A stretch of 64,000 nucleotides of DNA, taken from NCBI GenBank assembly GCA_026874595.1, contig CM049318.1, positions 12,197,241 to 12,261,240 on the forward strand, given 5' to 3'. A model generated the notes under the pieces. It made no database searches, had not been told where the DNA came from, and worked only from the letters and a program-made list of their open reading frames with translations. Numbering within the stretch: the stretch's first letter is position 1; each line of letters begins with the position of its first letter. The position numbers were made by a program, and so were the translations under genes. Shown in pieces: positions 12,628 through 24,800 of the stretch. The DNA comes from Sipunculus nudus (Eukaryota > Annelida > Sipuncula > Golfingiida > Sipunculidae).

Positions 12628-14675
12628 AGCTAATCCGGTTCGACTTTTTACCGAAACTGACCTCTTTTACCGGAACTGACAGGAACTGACTGGAACTGAC
12701 TTTAAAATATATTAAATTACATTTAATTTACATTTTCTATTTCCATATCCTCAGACAATGTGAAACATATTGTTATACAGAAACAACACAACATAATAAA
12801 CACAATAAAATACAAGGTTTTGTGAAATGATCATAACATAAAAGTACCTCATTTTCCATTTATGTTCATTTGTAAATATTTGTTCAGTTTTATAAAATCT
12901 TTCAATTTTTATGTAAAGCGGACAATTTCATGTAATTTTCAATTCATTTTTCATTTGGACAAGTATAATTTCCTCAGTAAAATTATAATATTTTCAGCAT
13001 CTTTTCCAATACAATTTTGAATATTCTGAACAAACAATTCAAGCAGAATGACAGAATTTTAGAATGAAAGAAACAATGCTGATTAGTCCATCACCCTCTA
13101 ATTGATCTGTTTTTGTTCTCTTTGAGCAACTGCAGGGTGTGATGAGCTGATTAGGGGTGCTAATGACTGGCTGGCTGCCCTCACCCCTAGGCTTGTCACT
13201 GAGCTGTTGAGGCTTTAATGAGTTTGCTCATTGATGCTTTTTTACTGGTTGTCAGTGTAGTTCTGACTGAATAAAAAGAAGACATATTTTCTGCAGCTCT
13301 AAACAAGGAAACTCTCACTATACTGTGCAAAACTTTGAGTGAAACATTTAATTTAATATTTGAGAAAGCAGTTTATTTTGACATTTTTACTTAATTATCA
13401 TAATTATGATAAAATACATCAGCAGCTGAAAGACACCATCTAGCGCTGTCAATTTATGAAGAAACGTGTAGAAAGTTGCAAAGTATACATTAATACATTG
13501 TAACATCATGTCCTTAATATTGGTGGGACAAATTTTATCGACTGGAAGGGCCTATTTATATAGCAGCATCCCCACAGGACTATTTTTTAGTATTTGTAGA
13601 TTCCTGACGGCCCAGGTATTAAAATTAATGCAAAAAAAGATGTTAAAAAGAAAACATCTCCTTTGCGTTCATAATAATTATTTCTGAATTTAAATTTCAA
13701 ATATGGTACATGTGCAACACTAAGAAAGAAAGAAATCTAACAATCCAAGGTGATAAGGACAGAAATGTCCACGGCATTCCATGCATTTTTCATGAATAAA
13801 TAAGCTGTTTGAATGAATTCTTACTCAAACTGATCATGACTGACTGTATGGTGGAATTTCATATTTGTTTTTCAAATGGTACAAATTTTAATCATTAAAC
13901 CCAGCAAATTGATTCTTAACATCAATAGGTCCAGATGAAATAGATTTTAAAACAGGAGTCATGAGCTGTTGGTCACTGTCTCTGTAATAATCTGGATACT
14001 GTGTAACTGCAAATATTGCGGTGTAGGCTATGTATCTGTTTCCATGGATATCTCCGGAAGGGAGAGAGCACAAGAGCTAGGGGTGGATACTGTAGATCAG
14101 TAAATTGTCATAGTCCATATCTTAAGTTTACTTGCCTCATGAGGTATTTGTTGTTGACAAAGACATGTAATTTATAATAACATTATACATGGATTAATAA
14201 TATATTGGGAAGTATTATAAAAGTGTTCGTCTTTTGCTTGTTTTTTTAAATTATTTTATACTGGTATATCCATGCTGACTGATCTGCTGTTTTGCAATTT
14301 TACCATTAAAAACAATTTGGGGTGAAGTTAAGTAAGATCAAATGTGTGTTCTTCAAGTCAGTTCCAGTACCATTTTAAGCAGATCCATGTAAGATATTGG
14401 TAGTCACACTTGGTTATAACTTGTTGCAGATCCACAACTTGACGGAGAGGAGCAGAGCGGATTGGAATCACGTGTCTTGGGCCGAGACAAGGTTATAACT
14501 CATCAAGTTATGTTATTATAAAATATGTTTTAAAATAACTTAACAAGTGCTTTATTTTCTTTTAAGTTCTGATAAAATGCAGTCAGTTTTGGTCAGTTCC
14601 GGTAATATGAACTCAGTTTCAGTCAGTTCTGGTAGGTTCCGGTCAGTTCCTGTAAAAAGTCGAGCCCAGCTAATC
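12628..14675. mobile_element. Non-autonomous hAT-like DNA transposon with 8-bp TSD
   Basis: The element is 12636-14667 (2,032 bp). It is flanked by identical 8-bp direct repeats AGCTAATC at 12628-12635 and 14668-14675. Its termini are inverted: 12636-12662 and the reverse complement of 14641-14667 agree at 23 of 27 positions around the shared core 'TCGACTTTTTAC'. Subterminal copies of GGAACTGAC run inward on the left (12670-12702) and in reverse orientation on the right (14590-14650). An 8-bp duplication with short terminal repeats is typical of hAT-superfamily transposons. No transposase is encoded; the interior is AT-rich with only short frames, so it would need a transposase supplied elsewhere. 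Superfamily assignment is inference from TSD length; the insertion boundaries are seen directly. Confidence 0.8.
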
Positions 14676-14719
14676 TCTACTATAGTCGTGCCGGTGTGTG
14701 TCCGGGAAGATATGAACCA

Positions 14720-14879
14720 GGGGTGTGTTGCAATAAGGTGACTTAAGTCATGTAGGTGACTTAAACCCAGGGGCATCTGTGTGTCACCATGGTAACCATT
14801 ATGACTTCACAATTGTAATCATGGTATTTAGGCCCCCAACTGGGCTTAAGTCCAGTAAAATGTTATTGCAACAGGCCCC
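14720..14879. mobile_element. 160-bp MITE
   Basis: 17-bp terminal inverted repeats, 14720-14736 'ggggtgtgttgcaataa' and 14863-14879 'ttattgcaacaggcccc', match with two differences. They are followed by a second inverted block, 'gacttaagtc' near 14741 and 'cttaagtcc' near 14845. The length, terminal repeats and lack of coding capacity fit a MITE. The terminal GGG...TGTTGCA resembles Harbinger/ISL2EU-type ends, which is a tentative assignment. Confidence 0.7.
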
Positions 14880-17540
14880 AGGACCTCCCTGAACCTGATG
14901 TCACAACAAACGCCAGGGAGAGTGTCCGGACATGGGCGATAATGAGAGCTTAAGAATATGGAATCTGTGCCTGACCAGTTCCAGCTACACAGTGCATTTG
15001 TCAAAGGGTGGATAGTTCTGTTACAACTCTAATTACCAGATGACAAGATATCATGTAACGTTAAACATTCATTACCTTGCCAGGGTTCGCAGTTCCTTAT
15101 ACTTTTATAGTCCTCACGCGGACGAATTGTTTATTTGGATCGGTTCACACTGAAGGAGTAGGCCCGCACTGAAGGCTGTCAATACAAAGTGCATTAAGTG
15201 GCGCTTGGGTCATAACGCTCAGCTGAGGATTTAAATTTTTTTGTTAGTTATATGACGGTGGATGGACAAGGTTCATACACTTAGATACCAGTATTTTACA
15301 TTATTCAATAATCATTTTAAATATGAGGACTTTGATTCCAGTAGTTCCAATCTGCGCAAATTTTGGTCGCCTGATTTTCTTTATTGTGTTCCCTTTTCAC
15401 TTCACAAATAATTAAATACATGCCACTGTACGTATGCAACGTGAACGTTCATTAAGGTCTAAGTGAAGTCAGACTTGTTTGTTTAGCTTCAAAATGTTTA
15501 TGTGAATCACTCTTAGTTACAATTAAGTATACATATTTATAATCCAGAAAACTATTAAAAGCATTTTTTTTACAAAAATTATGATATATCTCACATGTGG
15601 CAATAAATAAGCATTTAGCAATAATATCAGCTTAAAATACACACAAATGTCTCCAGGCATTTTTCTGAATGTATATAAACTTAAAGTCTCTTCTCCATAA
15701 TTTTTATTACTTTTACCAATTAACATATGATCCTTTGGTTAAAATGGCCCGTGATTGCTTATAGAATAAGACAAAAATGCATTATAACGTGCATTTCGGA
15801 TAACGCGTTTTCAAACATAAACGTAGATTTAGACAGCTTTATATATGATGGATTGTGAGAAATAGCCATCTGAAGATAGTATATAGGCGCTTTAATCATC
15901 TGAAATATATAGTTCAGTATATATGGAGTATTATTGCTAAATGTTTATTTATTGCCAGATGTGAGATTACTGGATTCTAAATATGTATATTTAATTGTAA
16001 TTAAAAGTGATTTAAATAAACATATAACCAATATCAATGTAATCAAGTTACCTAACTGAAATGTGAGTGGATGTGAGAGTTGTAAAAATGACCCCGTATT
16101 ATGATCATATTTAATTACTTTTAATCATTTCTTCATGAACATATATGGCTCTTGCAAAAACAACTGCAACTACCAGGTAAATCTTATACCCTCCTTGTCG
16201 CAATAAAAAAAATGCGTTATTGACAATAATGTTCACCATTGGGAATAACTAGCATTTTAACTGACCAGTCACACGCCCAAAATAGTTGTAAATAGAATCA
16301 CATGTTTGCTGTGTGAGAGAATCAGAACAATCCTCTTTGCTGGTTGGCGGGAAAAGATGAAAGGTAAAAAAAAAAAGAGCTAGCTGGAACTGCATGGACA
16401 TTTAGCCTAGATTTTCGGATATGATTTTTTCATGATCCAAATTTTTTTACAGATGCTAAGCGAAGTGAGGCTAACATCCTTCTTACCCTTATGCCCCATC
16501 TTTAGCAAAATCCGGGATCCGCCATTGTTCTTCTGAGTTTGACGCTTAAAGACTTGACATTAAAAATTAAAAACGCCAATCTGAATCCATGCCTGACTAA
16601 AAACACAAACACATGACACAACAATAAACGCCGAGGTATTTTTGTTATAATACGTCTTTATGTGCACCAAATAATAAGAAAATCTTCTCATGGATGCCTG
16701 CACTATATCATCTGATGAAGTATATACGGCGACTTCCCATGTTAAAAATAATCATTACTACATCATGTATATTATTTATCTGTTATTAAATGTGTGAGAT
16801 AAATCAGCTATGAAAATAACGTTAAAGGCAGTGCATGTAATTCAAACGAATCATTAATTCAATTTCTGATTCAATTTTTGCTAAATGACTCGCTTCGATT
16901 AAAGTACTAATTATTCGATAAATTGGTAAGCCACAAATACCAACACACATATATATTTACTTATACAAACGTATACAATATGCGTGTATACAATGTGTAC
17001 AGTACTACATACGCCATTTGTTACAGACACAGAAGGTTTCACATCAGCAAGAGGAAACTGATAAGGAACATTAGCTAAATCTAATTGACATCTCATACAA
17101 CAGGAATATAAATACAACTAGGTACTGTATAATGGTATCGGTTTTTTTTTAATATATATAGTTTTTATATTTGTAAATATATGGCAAGTTTGATTCAGTA
17201 AACAATACCAGGATGATCAGCATACTGCAGCTTGACCAATTCCGTATTGCATCTGCTCATTTACTTTTCGTCAATGATACATTTGATACAAAGTAACAAA
17301 AGCTATATCTAATTCAATTAATAATGTTCTGAAGTTAATCAGCGGGGATTACCATGGCATCTGTTCGTGCTTCTACCACTGGGAACATATTCAACTTTAT
17401 CGAAGTCTCTTAATTTTGGTCCTCTTGACTTCGGGTGTTGTTCTTTCCTCCGAGGCCCAGATTTTTTTCTTTCAGAAAACGGATCTGTTTCTTGATGCCC
17501 ATCATATCCATAAAGACCACAACAAAACCAATGGTTATTA
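14880..17540. other. Gene-free AT-rich stretch
   Basis: No exon or RNA gene is recognised. A copy of the dispersed-element start motif, 'gggtcataacgctcagctga', lies at about 15208-15228. Everything else is short chance frames. Confidence 0.4.
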
Positions 17541-17545
17541 TATTG

Positions 17546-18250
17546 TTACAGGTGCTCTTTTTATTATGTGACACGGGCGTAACTCCTGCTCTGGCAGTCG
17601 TGTCTGGCCGCGTTATTCATTTTATGTTTAATCCGTACTGGTTGAACTCTCGTTGTCATGTAAGCCTTGGGTTTTCACGCCTGGCCGAGGTCACGTGATG
17701 AGCCTGGTATGTGGAGATACACAGCGCTGTTTTTTTAGAGAATTCCTAAAATGCGTTGTGCAAGATCTTATAGACTGTTCGAGAGGAGGAAAATTCTCGG
17801 TTTGGGGTGAAGAGTATATATGGGGCTGTGTTTAAGCAGAGAGCAGAGAACATTTCCAGCGGACGCAGAAGTGTGTGTCAGGTTCTAGGACCGACTAATG
17901 CGGGATTTTCAAAGACTTTCTCCTGGATTTTATGCATTTGGACTTCAGTTTACTTTCTGGATGTTACAAGAGCTTTACACTGGACTGTCATTCTCCGAGA
18001 GTATACATTTAAAGGTCTTATCGTTGTGATGGTGTTGGTATCCAGGTACTGTGCACATACATTATTTTCTCTGTGATTGTATTGACTTGTTGCTATACCG
18101 CTGTTTTACTGTATAATTGTATTGGTTTAGTGTATTGTATTGTTAGGGTTGTTTTAAGAATAAATTATAGTTATTTGTTAACAAAAAAACCACTGACTTC
18201 TTTATTCATTCCCTAGACATTTCACGCTGCCTAGTATTACAGTATCTGAT
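17546..18250 (+). mobile_element. Possible solo LTR or promoter-terminator block
   Basis: A TATA-like 'agtatatatgg' at about 17814 lies downstream of 'gtcacgtgat' (17691). The block carries an AATAAA signal at about 18160 and a TG...CA-style boundary (TGTTACAGG near 17544, GTATTACA ending near 18241). This is the order of an LTR, but I find no convincing target-site duplication and no neighbouring gag/pol. A second TATA/AATAAA pair ('tttatataag' about 18302, 'aataaa' about 18327) follows. Overlapping open frames at 17435-18076 match nothing I recognise. Confidence 0.25.
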
Positions 18251-18782
18251 TTGGTTTTATCTTCATTACAAGGTTTGTGTTCATCACGCATGCGTGATCT
18301 GTTTATATAAGTTCCGTAACAATGTAAATAAACACCAAACGAAGGAGTCTCGGCTGTGTCTTTATCCACGCCAAAAAGACGGAAGGTGTCGATTCAGCAA
18401 GGTATTTTTCATGGATACGATGTAGGATTTTTCCCACAGATCATAGAAATCATCACAGAATTTAAGGTTTAAATACCAGAATGGCCGAAAGATCTGTCCT
18501 GAACATATACTGCCAGTCTAGTAGTTAAACGTGATAAACAGGGAACTAGAACGGTCGCGGCAGGCTACTGAACTTCGCCTTATGTCAATTAATGTTTAGC
18601 CCCTTAACATGTTAAAATGACTTGAACAAGGGCCGATCAGACGGGGGCCCAGTGGTCTGGATCATTCAAAGACAAGCAGAAGAGTGGCAAATCTTTGCAC
18701 CCGGCTCTGGACAAGCCTACTTTACAATAAGGTGGCCTAGTAATGGGTCAGTCCAAATATAGATAAGAGGGGTGGCAGGCCT

Positions 18783-19110
18783 GATGTCTCACAACGGAAT
18801 AGTGTCGGTTCACTGAGATCTTCATCTTCAGATAAACGGAATGGTGTCGGTTCAGCAAGGTCTTTTTCAGGGAGATGGAATGGTGTCGGTTCCGGGAGGT
18901 CTTTTTCTTCGGGGAGACTAAATTATGTCGGTTCAGTGTAGTCCTCATCAGAGATACTGAATGTTATCGGTTCAGCAAAGTCTTCCTCAGACAGATGGAA
19001 TAGTGTCGGTTCAGCGAGATCTTTTTCAGGCAGAAGAAATTGTGTTGGTTCAGCGAGGTCTTCTTTTTCAGGCAGACGAAACTGTGTCAGTTTTATCACC
19101 CACTCAGACG
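18783..19110 (-). repeat. 39/42-bp minisatellite with coding-like minus-strand reading
   Basis: About eight units of the type 'gaatggtgtcggttcagcaa' plus 'ggtctttttcaggcag'. Unit lengths are 39 or 42 bp, always a multiple of three. Read on the minus strand the units give a 13-14 residue motif of the form F-x-L-P-E-(K/E)-D-L-A-E-P-T-x. The 42-bp units insert one extra, mostly acidic, codon beside the Glu/Asp cluster. Only one stop (TAA, around 18916) breaks roughly 105 codons. A related single unit lies at about 18385-18405. I recognise no protein family. It could be a repeat exon of an unseen minus-strand gene, a broken gene, or a minisatellite that is open by chance. Confidence 0.7.
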
Positions 19111-19443
19111 CACAAAGATTTTAGAGCTGAAAACGGAATCAAAACTGTTTCTTGTTTTTACTTTCGGTCTTATTGCTGCCGTTGTGGTAGGTTATACACA
19201 CTTGTGAGGTCTAAACATTTGAAATCTTACTTTTTTCTGGCTTAATAACCAAATTGTAAACTTTTTGTGACATAAATTAATTTGACTTTAAACAAGTGCA
19301 AGATGTAATCATGACATAGTCGCCAACGTTTACCGATTTTACACTTTTCCTGTAAGTTTCAGATCAATTGCTGCAAAACTGTGACCCGTAGAGTGCGGAC
19401 AAACAGACCCACAAACAAACAGACACGACGATTAGCCTTAAGT

Positions 19444-19520
19444 TCAGAATTATTATAGTCGCAGCCTATAGTCGCCAGCTTAGGTCTGGCGACTGTAGGC
19501 TGCGACTATAATAATTCTGA
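19444..19520. repeat. Hairpin with 35-bp stem
   Basis: Arms 19444-19478 and 19486-19520 are reverse complements with a single mismatch and a 7-base loop, 'cttaggt'. The core is 'tagtcgcagcct' / 'aggctgcgacta'. There is no coding content. It is probably a fold-back or MITE remnant just upstream of the LINE. Confidence 0.85.
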
Positions 19521-19751
19521 AATTTGTAAATTGAATAGCCAAGAAAAAGACCATTGTGAATGCTTGGCCTAGAGTCTTTGCCCCTGCACTAGATGACCGG
19601 ATTACACGGGCACTCCGCTTCATTGAATTCTAACCCACACCAGGAGCCCTCTTTTGTTGGTGTTATGTCATCATGCACGTAATGTGTTTGTAAGGGTGTT
19701 ATTCGCTTGTTCCAAAATGAAAGTTTGTTATGGTCGAAGTTAAAACTTATT

Positions 19752-20502
19752 ATGAGTGTTGACAAAAAACGAGAGAGGTCCCTGTCATCCCCATTATCCT
19801 CTTCTGCAACACCACAGCTAGATCATAAGAAACTTAAACAGTATCTATCTATTAGCTCAACTGAGGGGGAGGAGGAACCAGATATTTCTTCTGTCACTGA
19901 ATCTAAGATTCAAGAAATGTTAAGCCAGTAGAAAGTTGAAATTATCTTTGAGATAAATAAAAAGATAGATGAAAGGATTTTGCAACTTGAGGATAACGTG
20001 ACAAACCTGGAGAGAGAGAAGGAATATTTGAGAAAGGAATTAGAGACACTGAAGACAGATTTCGAACTTATGCAAGATCAGCTTTAGGACACAAATAATC
20101 AATCATTGGAAGCTAAGACCAAATCTGTCTACAATGAACAATATTCACGTAGGGCAAATATTAAAATATTTGGGGTGATGGAGGGTGACAGAAACGAAGA
20201 TTGTAGAGCAACAGTCCTGAGACTATGTGAGAGGACACTTGGGGTACATCTGCGTGAGAGGAATATTGATGTGGCTCACCGTCTGGGTGTCTGGGTTCAT
20301 TCAATAAAAAAGGATAGAAAAGGACCTCGTCCTATCATTGTTAAATTTATGAATAGATATGACAAGTTCAGGGTGATGAGAGAACGTAGAAAATTCAAAG
20401 GAACAAAAACACTGATTGTTGATGACATGAGTATTGAAATGCAAATGTTATTTAACAGAGTCAAAAATTGCCCCAAGAGTCACAACATCATGGACATGGG
20501 AT
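19752..20502 (+). pseudogene. LINE ORF1-like protein, interrupted
   Basis: Translation from the ATG at 19752 begins with a Lys/Ser-rich, then acidic, N-terminus. A stop at 19929 follows, and the same frame continues as a long Glu/Lys/Leu-rich coiled coil (about 19935-20085) with a second stop at 20085. The C-terminal part from 20106 is an RNA-binding-type domain with 'RRANIKIFGVMEG', 'DVAHRLG' and 'RPIIVKF', matching the pattern of L1-type ORF1 (transposase-22-like) RNP chaperones. The frame ends at a stop at 20502. In a live element this protein coats the LINE RNA. Two internal stops make this copy inactive. Confidence 0.7.
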
Positions 20503-20859
20503 AGCAAAATATATGTAAAGGATAACCAGGAGAAAACTCGAGTGTGGTGTTCCACTTGACACCATTCTGGCTAGAAATTGACCGAATATACATATTGTTA
20601 TCTGGAAAATTATTAAGATATTAAAAAGTATAACCATTCATTTACTGGAGCAAACGAAGTACGATAGATATGACGACATGCGTAAGCTCTTTGTGTTTAA
20701 ATGTTACATATTTGTTATTTTCAATCTCAGCAGCTCTTTAATATGTCAAATGTTGGTTCTAAAACTGATGATCTGTATTGTAACTTTTGTTCTCAGATAT
20801 GAGTTATCAACAAACATGAAAAATAGAATCACTGCATGATAAAAATATTAATTTTCCCT

Positions 20860-23800
20860 TGCAACTCTAAATGTGCAAGGTCTTAGAAAATATTTTAGAA
20901 GGAGGAAAGTATTTAATTGGCTTGTAAACCATAAGATGTCAGAAGGTATAAGTTTTTTGTAAGAGACTTACTCCACGAAAGACGATGAGACACCTCGGAA
21001 AAATCAGTGGAAAGGGAAAAGTTATTTTTCCCACAATACTAATAGAAGCTGTGGTGTTAGTATTCATATTGGTCATAAACTAGATTATTCTGAAATATCT
21101 TTACATATAGATCACAATGGTAGATATACTATTCTCCATTGCTCTAATCAAGCAGCACCATATTTATTAATTAATTCAAATGCACCTAACCATCTCAATG
21201 AGCAGGTAATATTTTTTCAAGATCTCTATAATTTATTGTCTAATATTATCATAGATGAATCTATTCCAATTTTATGGGGAGGCGATTTTAACTTTCACTT
21301 TTCAAGTTTAGATGCAAACGTTGGTAATCCAAAATTAAAGGAAAAGAGTATATGCTGCGTAAAAGATATAATGGGAAAATTTAATCTTTAATTTGGAGAA
21401 TCCGAAATGAAACTATTAGGAAATATACATGGCGAACACTTAACCCATTAGTAAAACGCCGGTTGGAAATGTTTTTAGTATCAGACGTTGTGCAGGATAT
21501 TGTAGCAGAATGCAAAATTATTCCATCTGTAGATACAAATCATTCTGCCCTCATTCTTCATTTAAAAAATACCCAACAGGGTAAACATGGCCCTTCCCGA
21601 TGGCGTTTTAATTGTTCGCTTGTCGAGGATGAGACATATATGTCAATAAAATGAAAAAGAACATCGAAACATGGTACAGTGATCCGTGCACGGACCCAAG
21701 GTTCAAATGGGAGTTCCTGAAATATCGTATTCGTGAATTTACCATTAGATACTGCAAAAATGAAGCAAATGAATGGAGAAAGTATATAAAGTCACTGGAG
21801 GAAAAGATGTCCACGCTGGCTGATAACCTTGAAAATGGAAAAGAAAATAATAAAGACTGCATGTTACTTAAAGACAAAAGAGGAATTAGAAAGCTATTAT
21901 GACTCAAATACTAAAGGTGCAATAGTCCGATCTCGTGCTCAATGGACAGAGGAAGGTGAACGCAGCTCCAAATATTTTTTAGGGTTGGAAAAGTCTTATA
22001 CATTCAAGAAAACAATTCACAAGCTTTTAATTGACGAGTCGTATTATTCAGGTAAATTCAAAGACCAGACAAAATGTACTTTGGATCATTGTCGTAATTA
22101 TTTAAAACACGTCAATCTACCGCAGAGAGGGTTTATGCGAGGGTATGGTGACGGTGGTTGAGGTTGAAAAGGCATTAAATGATATGAAGAACAATAAATC
22201 TCCAGGCAATGACGGTTTATCTAAATAATTTTATTTATGTTTTTTTTTTAAGAACTTGGTGATCTATTCACAGAATGCTTAAATGGTAATTTTACAGTAG
22301 GAGAACTGACACAAAGCCAGAAACAGGCCATTATCACGCTTTTACCCAAACCTGGAAAAGACAACAGACTAGTAAAATCATGGAGGCCTATAGACCCCTT
22401 TAACGGCGGCCATGTTACCCCTAGTTCCTTATCAGCCACCTGCAGCGCTGCAGTCGGGCCACCATCAGGGGGATGAATGTGACTGCCCTCACTACTTAAT
22501 ACTGATATGAAAATTTAAAGTAAAATTATGGTCAGAAGGATAATTAAAGTGTTACCCTCGGTTATTAACAAAGAACAATACGCATTCATTAAATGTCGTT
22601 TCATAGGAGAGGCAGTGAGACTTATTTCTGTTACTCTGTATTATGCCGATAAATTAAAATTACCTGGAACTGTTTTGATGCCGATCTCCAGGCTGCCTTC
22701 GATTCCATAAATCAAAGATTCCTTTATGCCGTTCTAGAGAGATTCGGCTTTGAGGACTCCTTTATCCAATGGGTTAAAGTTCTACATAATAAATCAGAAA
22801 GCTGCATACTAAATAATAGATTCTCATCTGGATACTTCTCTTTGGAAAGTGGTGTCCGCCAAGGAGACCCACTTGCGCCATATTTGTTCATTTTATGAAT
22901 GGAAGTATTGGCCAGCGAAATCAGGAAAAGTAAAGTTATTCAGGGAATCAAAATTGGAAAAGTAGATTTAAAGTTAAGTATGTTTGCTGACGACATCAAA
23001 GTTTAGTTTTCTTCAGGATCTATCCTCTTTAAAATTGAGGTCTTGAAGAAATTTGCTCCTTTTTCATCACTGAGTGTCAACTATGAAAAATCTGAAATAG
23101 CCTGCATTGGGAAATGGAAAGATAGAACAGATACACACTACAATGTAAAGTGGGCTGATTTAAGAATAGAATGTATAAAAGTGCTGGGAATCCAATTTTC
23201 ATATAATAAAAATATTCCACATAACAGTTTTCAATCTGCTGTGGAAAACTTGAATACTGTTTTAAATTGTTGGAGGAGCAGAAATCTATTTATTTATGGA
23301 AGGATTGGAGTTGCAAAGTCGTTAGCCTTGTCAAAACTACTTTATCTTTCGGACTTTCTTGATCCTCCTTCACATATCATAGAGAAGGTAAAGTATCTTC
23401 TAAATAAGTTCATTTGGAAAAATAAAAAAGCTAAGGTAAAACATACCACTGCAATATTAGATCTATATGATGGTGGTCTGAAAAAGTGCGACTTTTCATG
23501 TTGTTTAAATACTCAAAGAATAAGGTAGGTAAAGAGGTTGCTAAGTGATGCAAAAAGCCAGCTCAGTGTACTATTAAATTCCAGATTATCATCCATTGGG
23601 GGATTAAATTGCATAGGTTCAAATTTGGACGTTACAAGACTCCCAACTAAATTGCCAGATTTCTATAAAAATTGCTTCAAGAACTGGGCATTATATACAA
23701 ACTCAATACCATGCACCTTTGAGGAGGTGTCCATTCAACCATTATGGAATAATGTGTATAAAAAGGTAAACAGAAAATCAATCTATTATAGTGACTTCAA

Positions 23801-24460
23801 CCAAATTCATTTGAAACAAATTTGAGATATTATACATGACGATGGCTCACTGAAAACATGGCAACAATTAAGAATGGATAATGCAAACAGTATTGATATC
23901 TTAACATGGTTTTCACTTAAAAGAGCAATACTGAAAGCATGGATTGATATTATAAAAGAATTGAAAATATGCCGCCCAAGGTACTTACAACATGTGGTCT
24001 GAAAGACATACAGAAGATTACCGCTAAACAGGTGTATAGCTCAATTATTAAAACAGTCGCAAAGAGTCCTACAGCACAAAAATCCTTGGAGGAATTAAAT
24101 CAAAAACATAATTTCACAATAACTTGGGAGGAGGTATATAAAGGCATATATGTAACAACGAAAGACCCATATAGTAGAGAATTTCAATAGAAATTAGTTA
24201 ATAATTATCTTGCAGTGAACGAGAATCTGTACAAGTGGACGCTCAGCGATACATCGTGGTGCTCTTATTGTTATACCCATATTGAACCTATAACACATAT
24301 CTTTTTTTAATGTGTTTATGCAGAATGTCTTTATAAAAAGGTAGGAGGATGGCTTCGAGATGAAAAATTAGATTTTAAACTTGAAAATATGATCTATGGC
24401 AAATTGCCTGCAGTAGAAGAGAACATACTTCTAAATCACATTGTTTTAATGTTTAAAATA
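20860..24460 (+). pseudogene. LINE ORF2 (endonuclease and reverse transcriptase), degenerate
   Basis: The endonuclease start 'LATLNVQGLR' lies at about 20860. A stop replaces the Gln of the usual FLQET motif near 20961, and 'GGDFNF' is near 21281. The RT N-terminal region 'YFLGLEKS' is near 21975, then 'PGKDNRLVKSWRPI' (22350-22390), which is followed by foreign sequence to about 22525. The RT resumes at 'MVRRIIKVLP' (22528), 'SGVRQGDPLAPYLFIL' (22850-22897, then a stop) and the catalytic 'FADD' (22983-22994). A C-terminal segment ends in a Cys/His cluster 'WCSYCYTHIEPITHI' near 24260-24304. Domain order and the C-terminal zinc-knuckle-like cluster fit L1/Tx1-clade LINEs. At least five in-frame stops make it non-functional. 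Confidence 0.75.
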
Positions 24461-24800
24461 ATACCATTTCAACAACGAGACAAGAAAAGGGAGAACCTTT
24501 TTTAGTCTTGAAACAAAAGATAATAGAAGTAGAAAACATTGAGAAGATAATAGCTAGGAAATGTGGAAAGTACAAGGTATATGCAAAAAAATGGGAACCT
24601 CTTCTGCCTTTGATAAAAAGAGCAATTAACGACACGAGCATAGTAGAATAAAAGTGCCTGTATCTCAAAAGAAAATATTTGTAAACATTTGTGAATGGGT
24701 ATGTGTATGCGTGTGTGTGTGTTGGCATTTATGTTCATGACTATATACGTGTGTATGGAGGTATTTATAAATTTAAAAAAAAAATACCTTGCAAGGGCAC

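Larger units (their letters stand above)
19620..24800 (+). mobile_element. Nearly full-length L1/Tx1-like LINE, broken
   Basis: ORF1 and ORF2 are both visible in order, with premature stops, a frame change and a ~130-bp replaced segment in the RT (22391-22525). The 3' end runs through a TG-rich stretch (24690-24722) to an A-run near 24774-24783. The element is about 5 kb. Separate entries describe the ORF1 and ORF2 parts. It is the same general type as the fragment at 54.58-55.08 kb. Confidence 0.8.
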
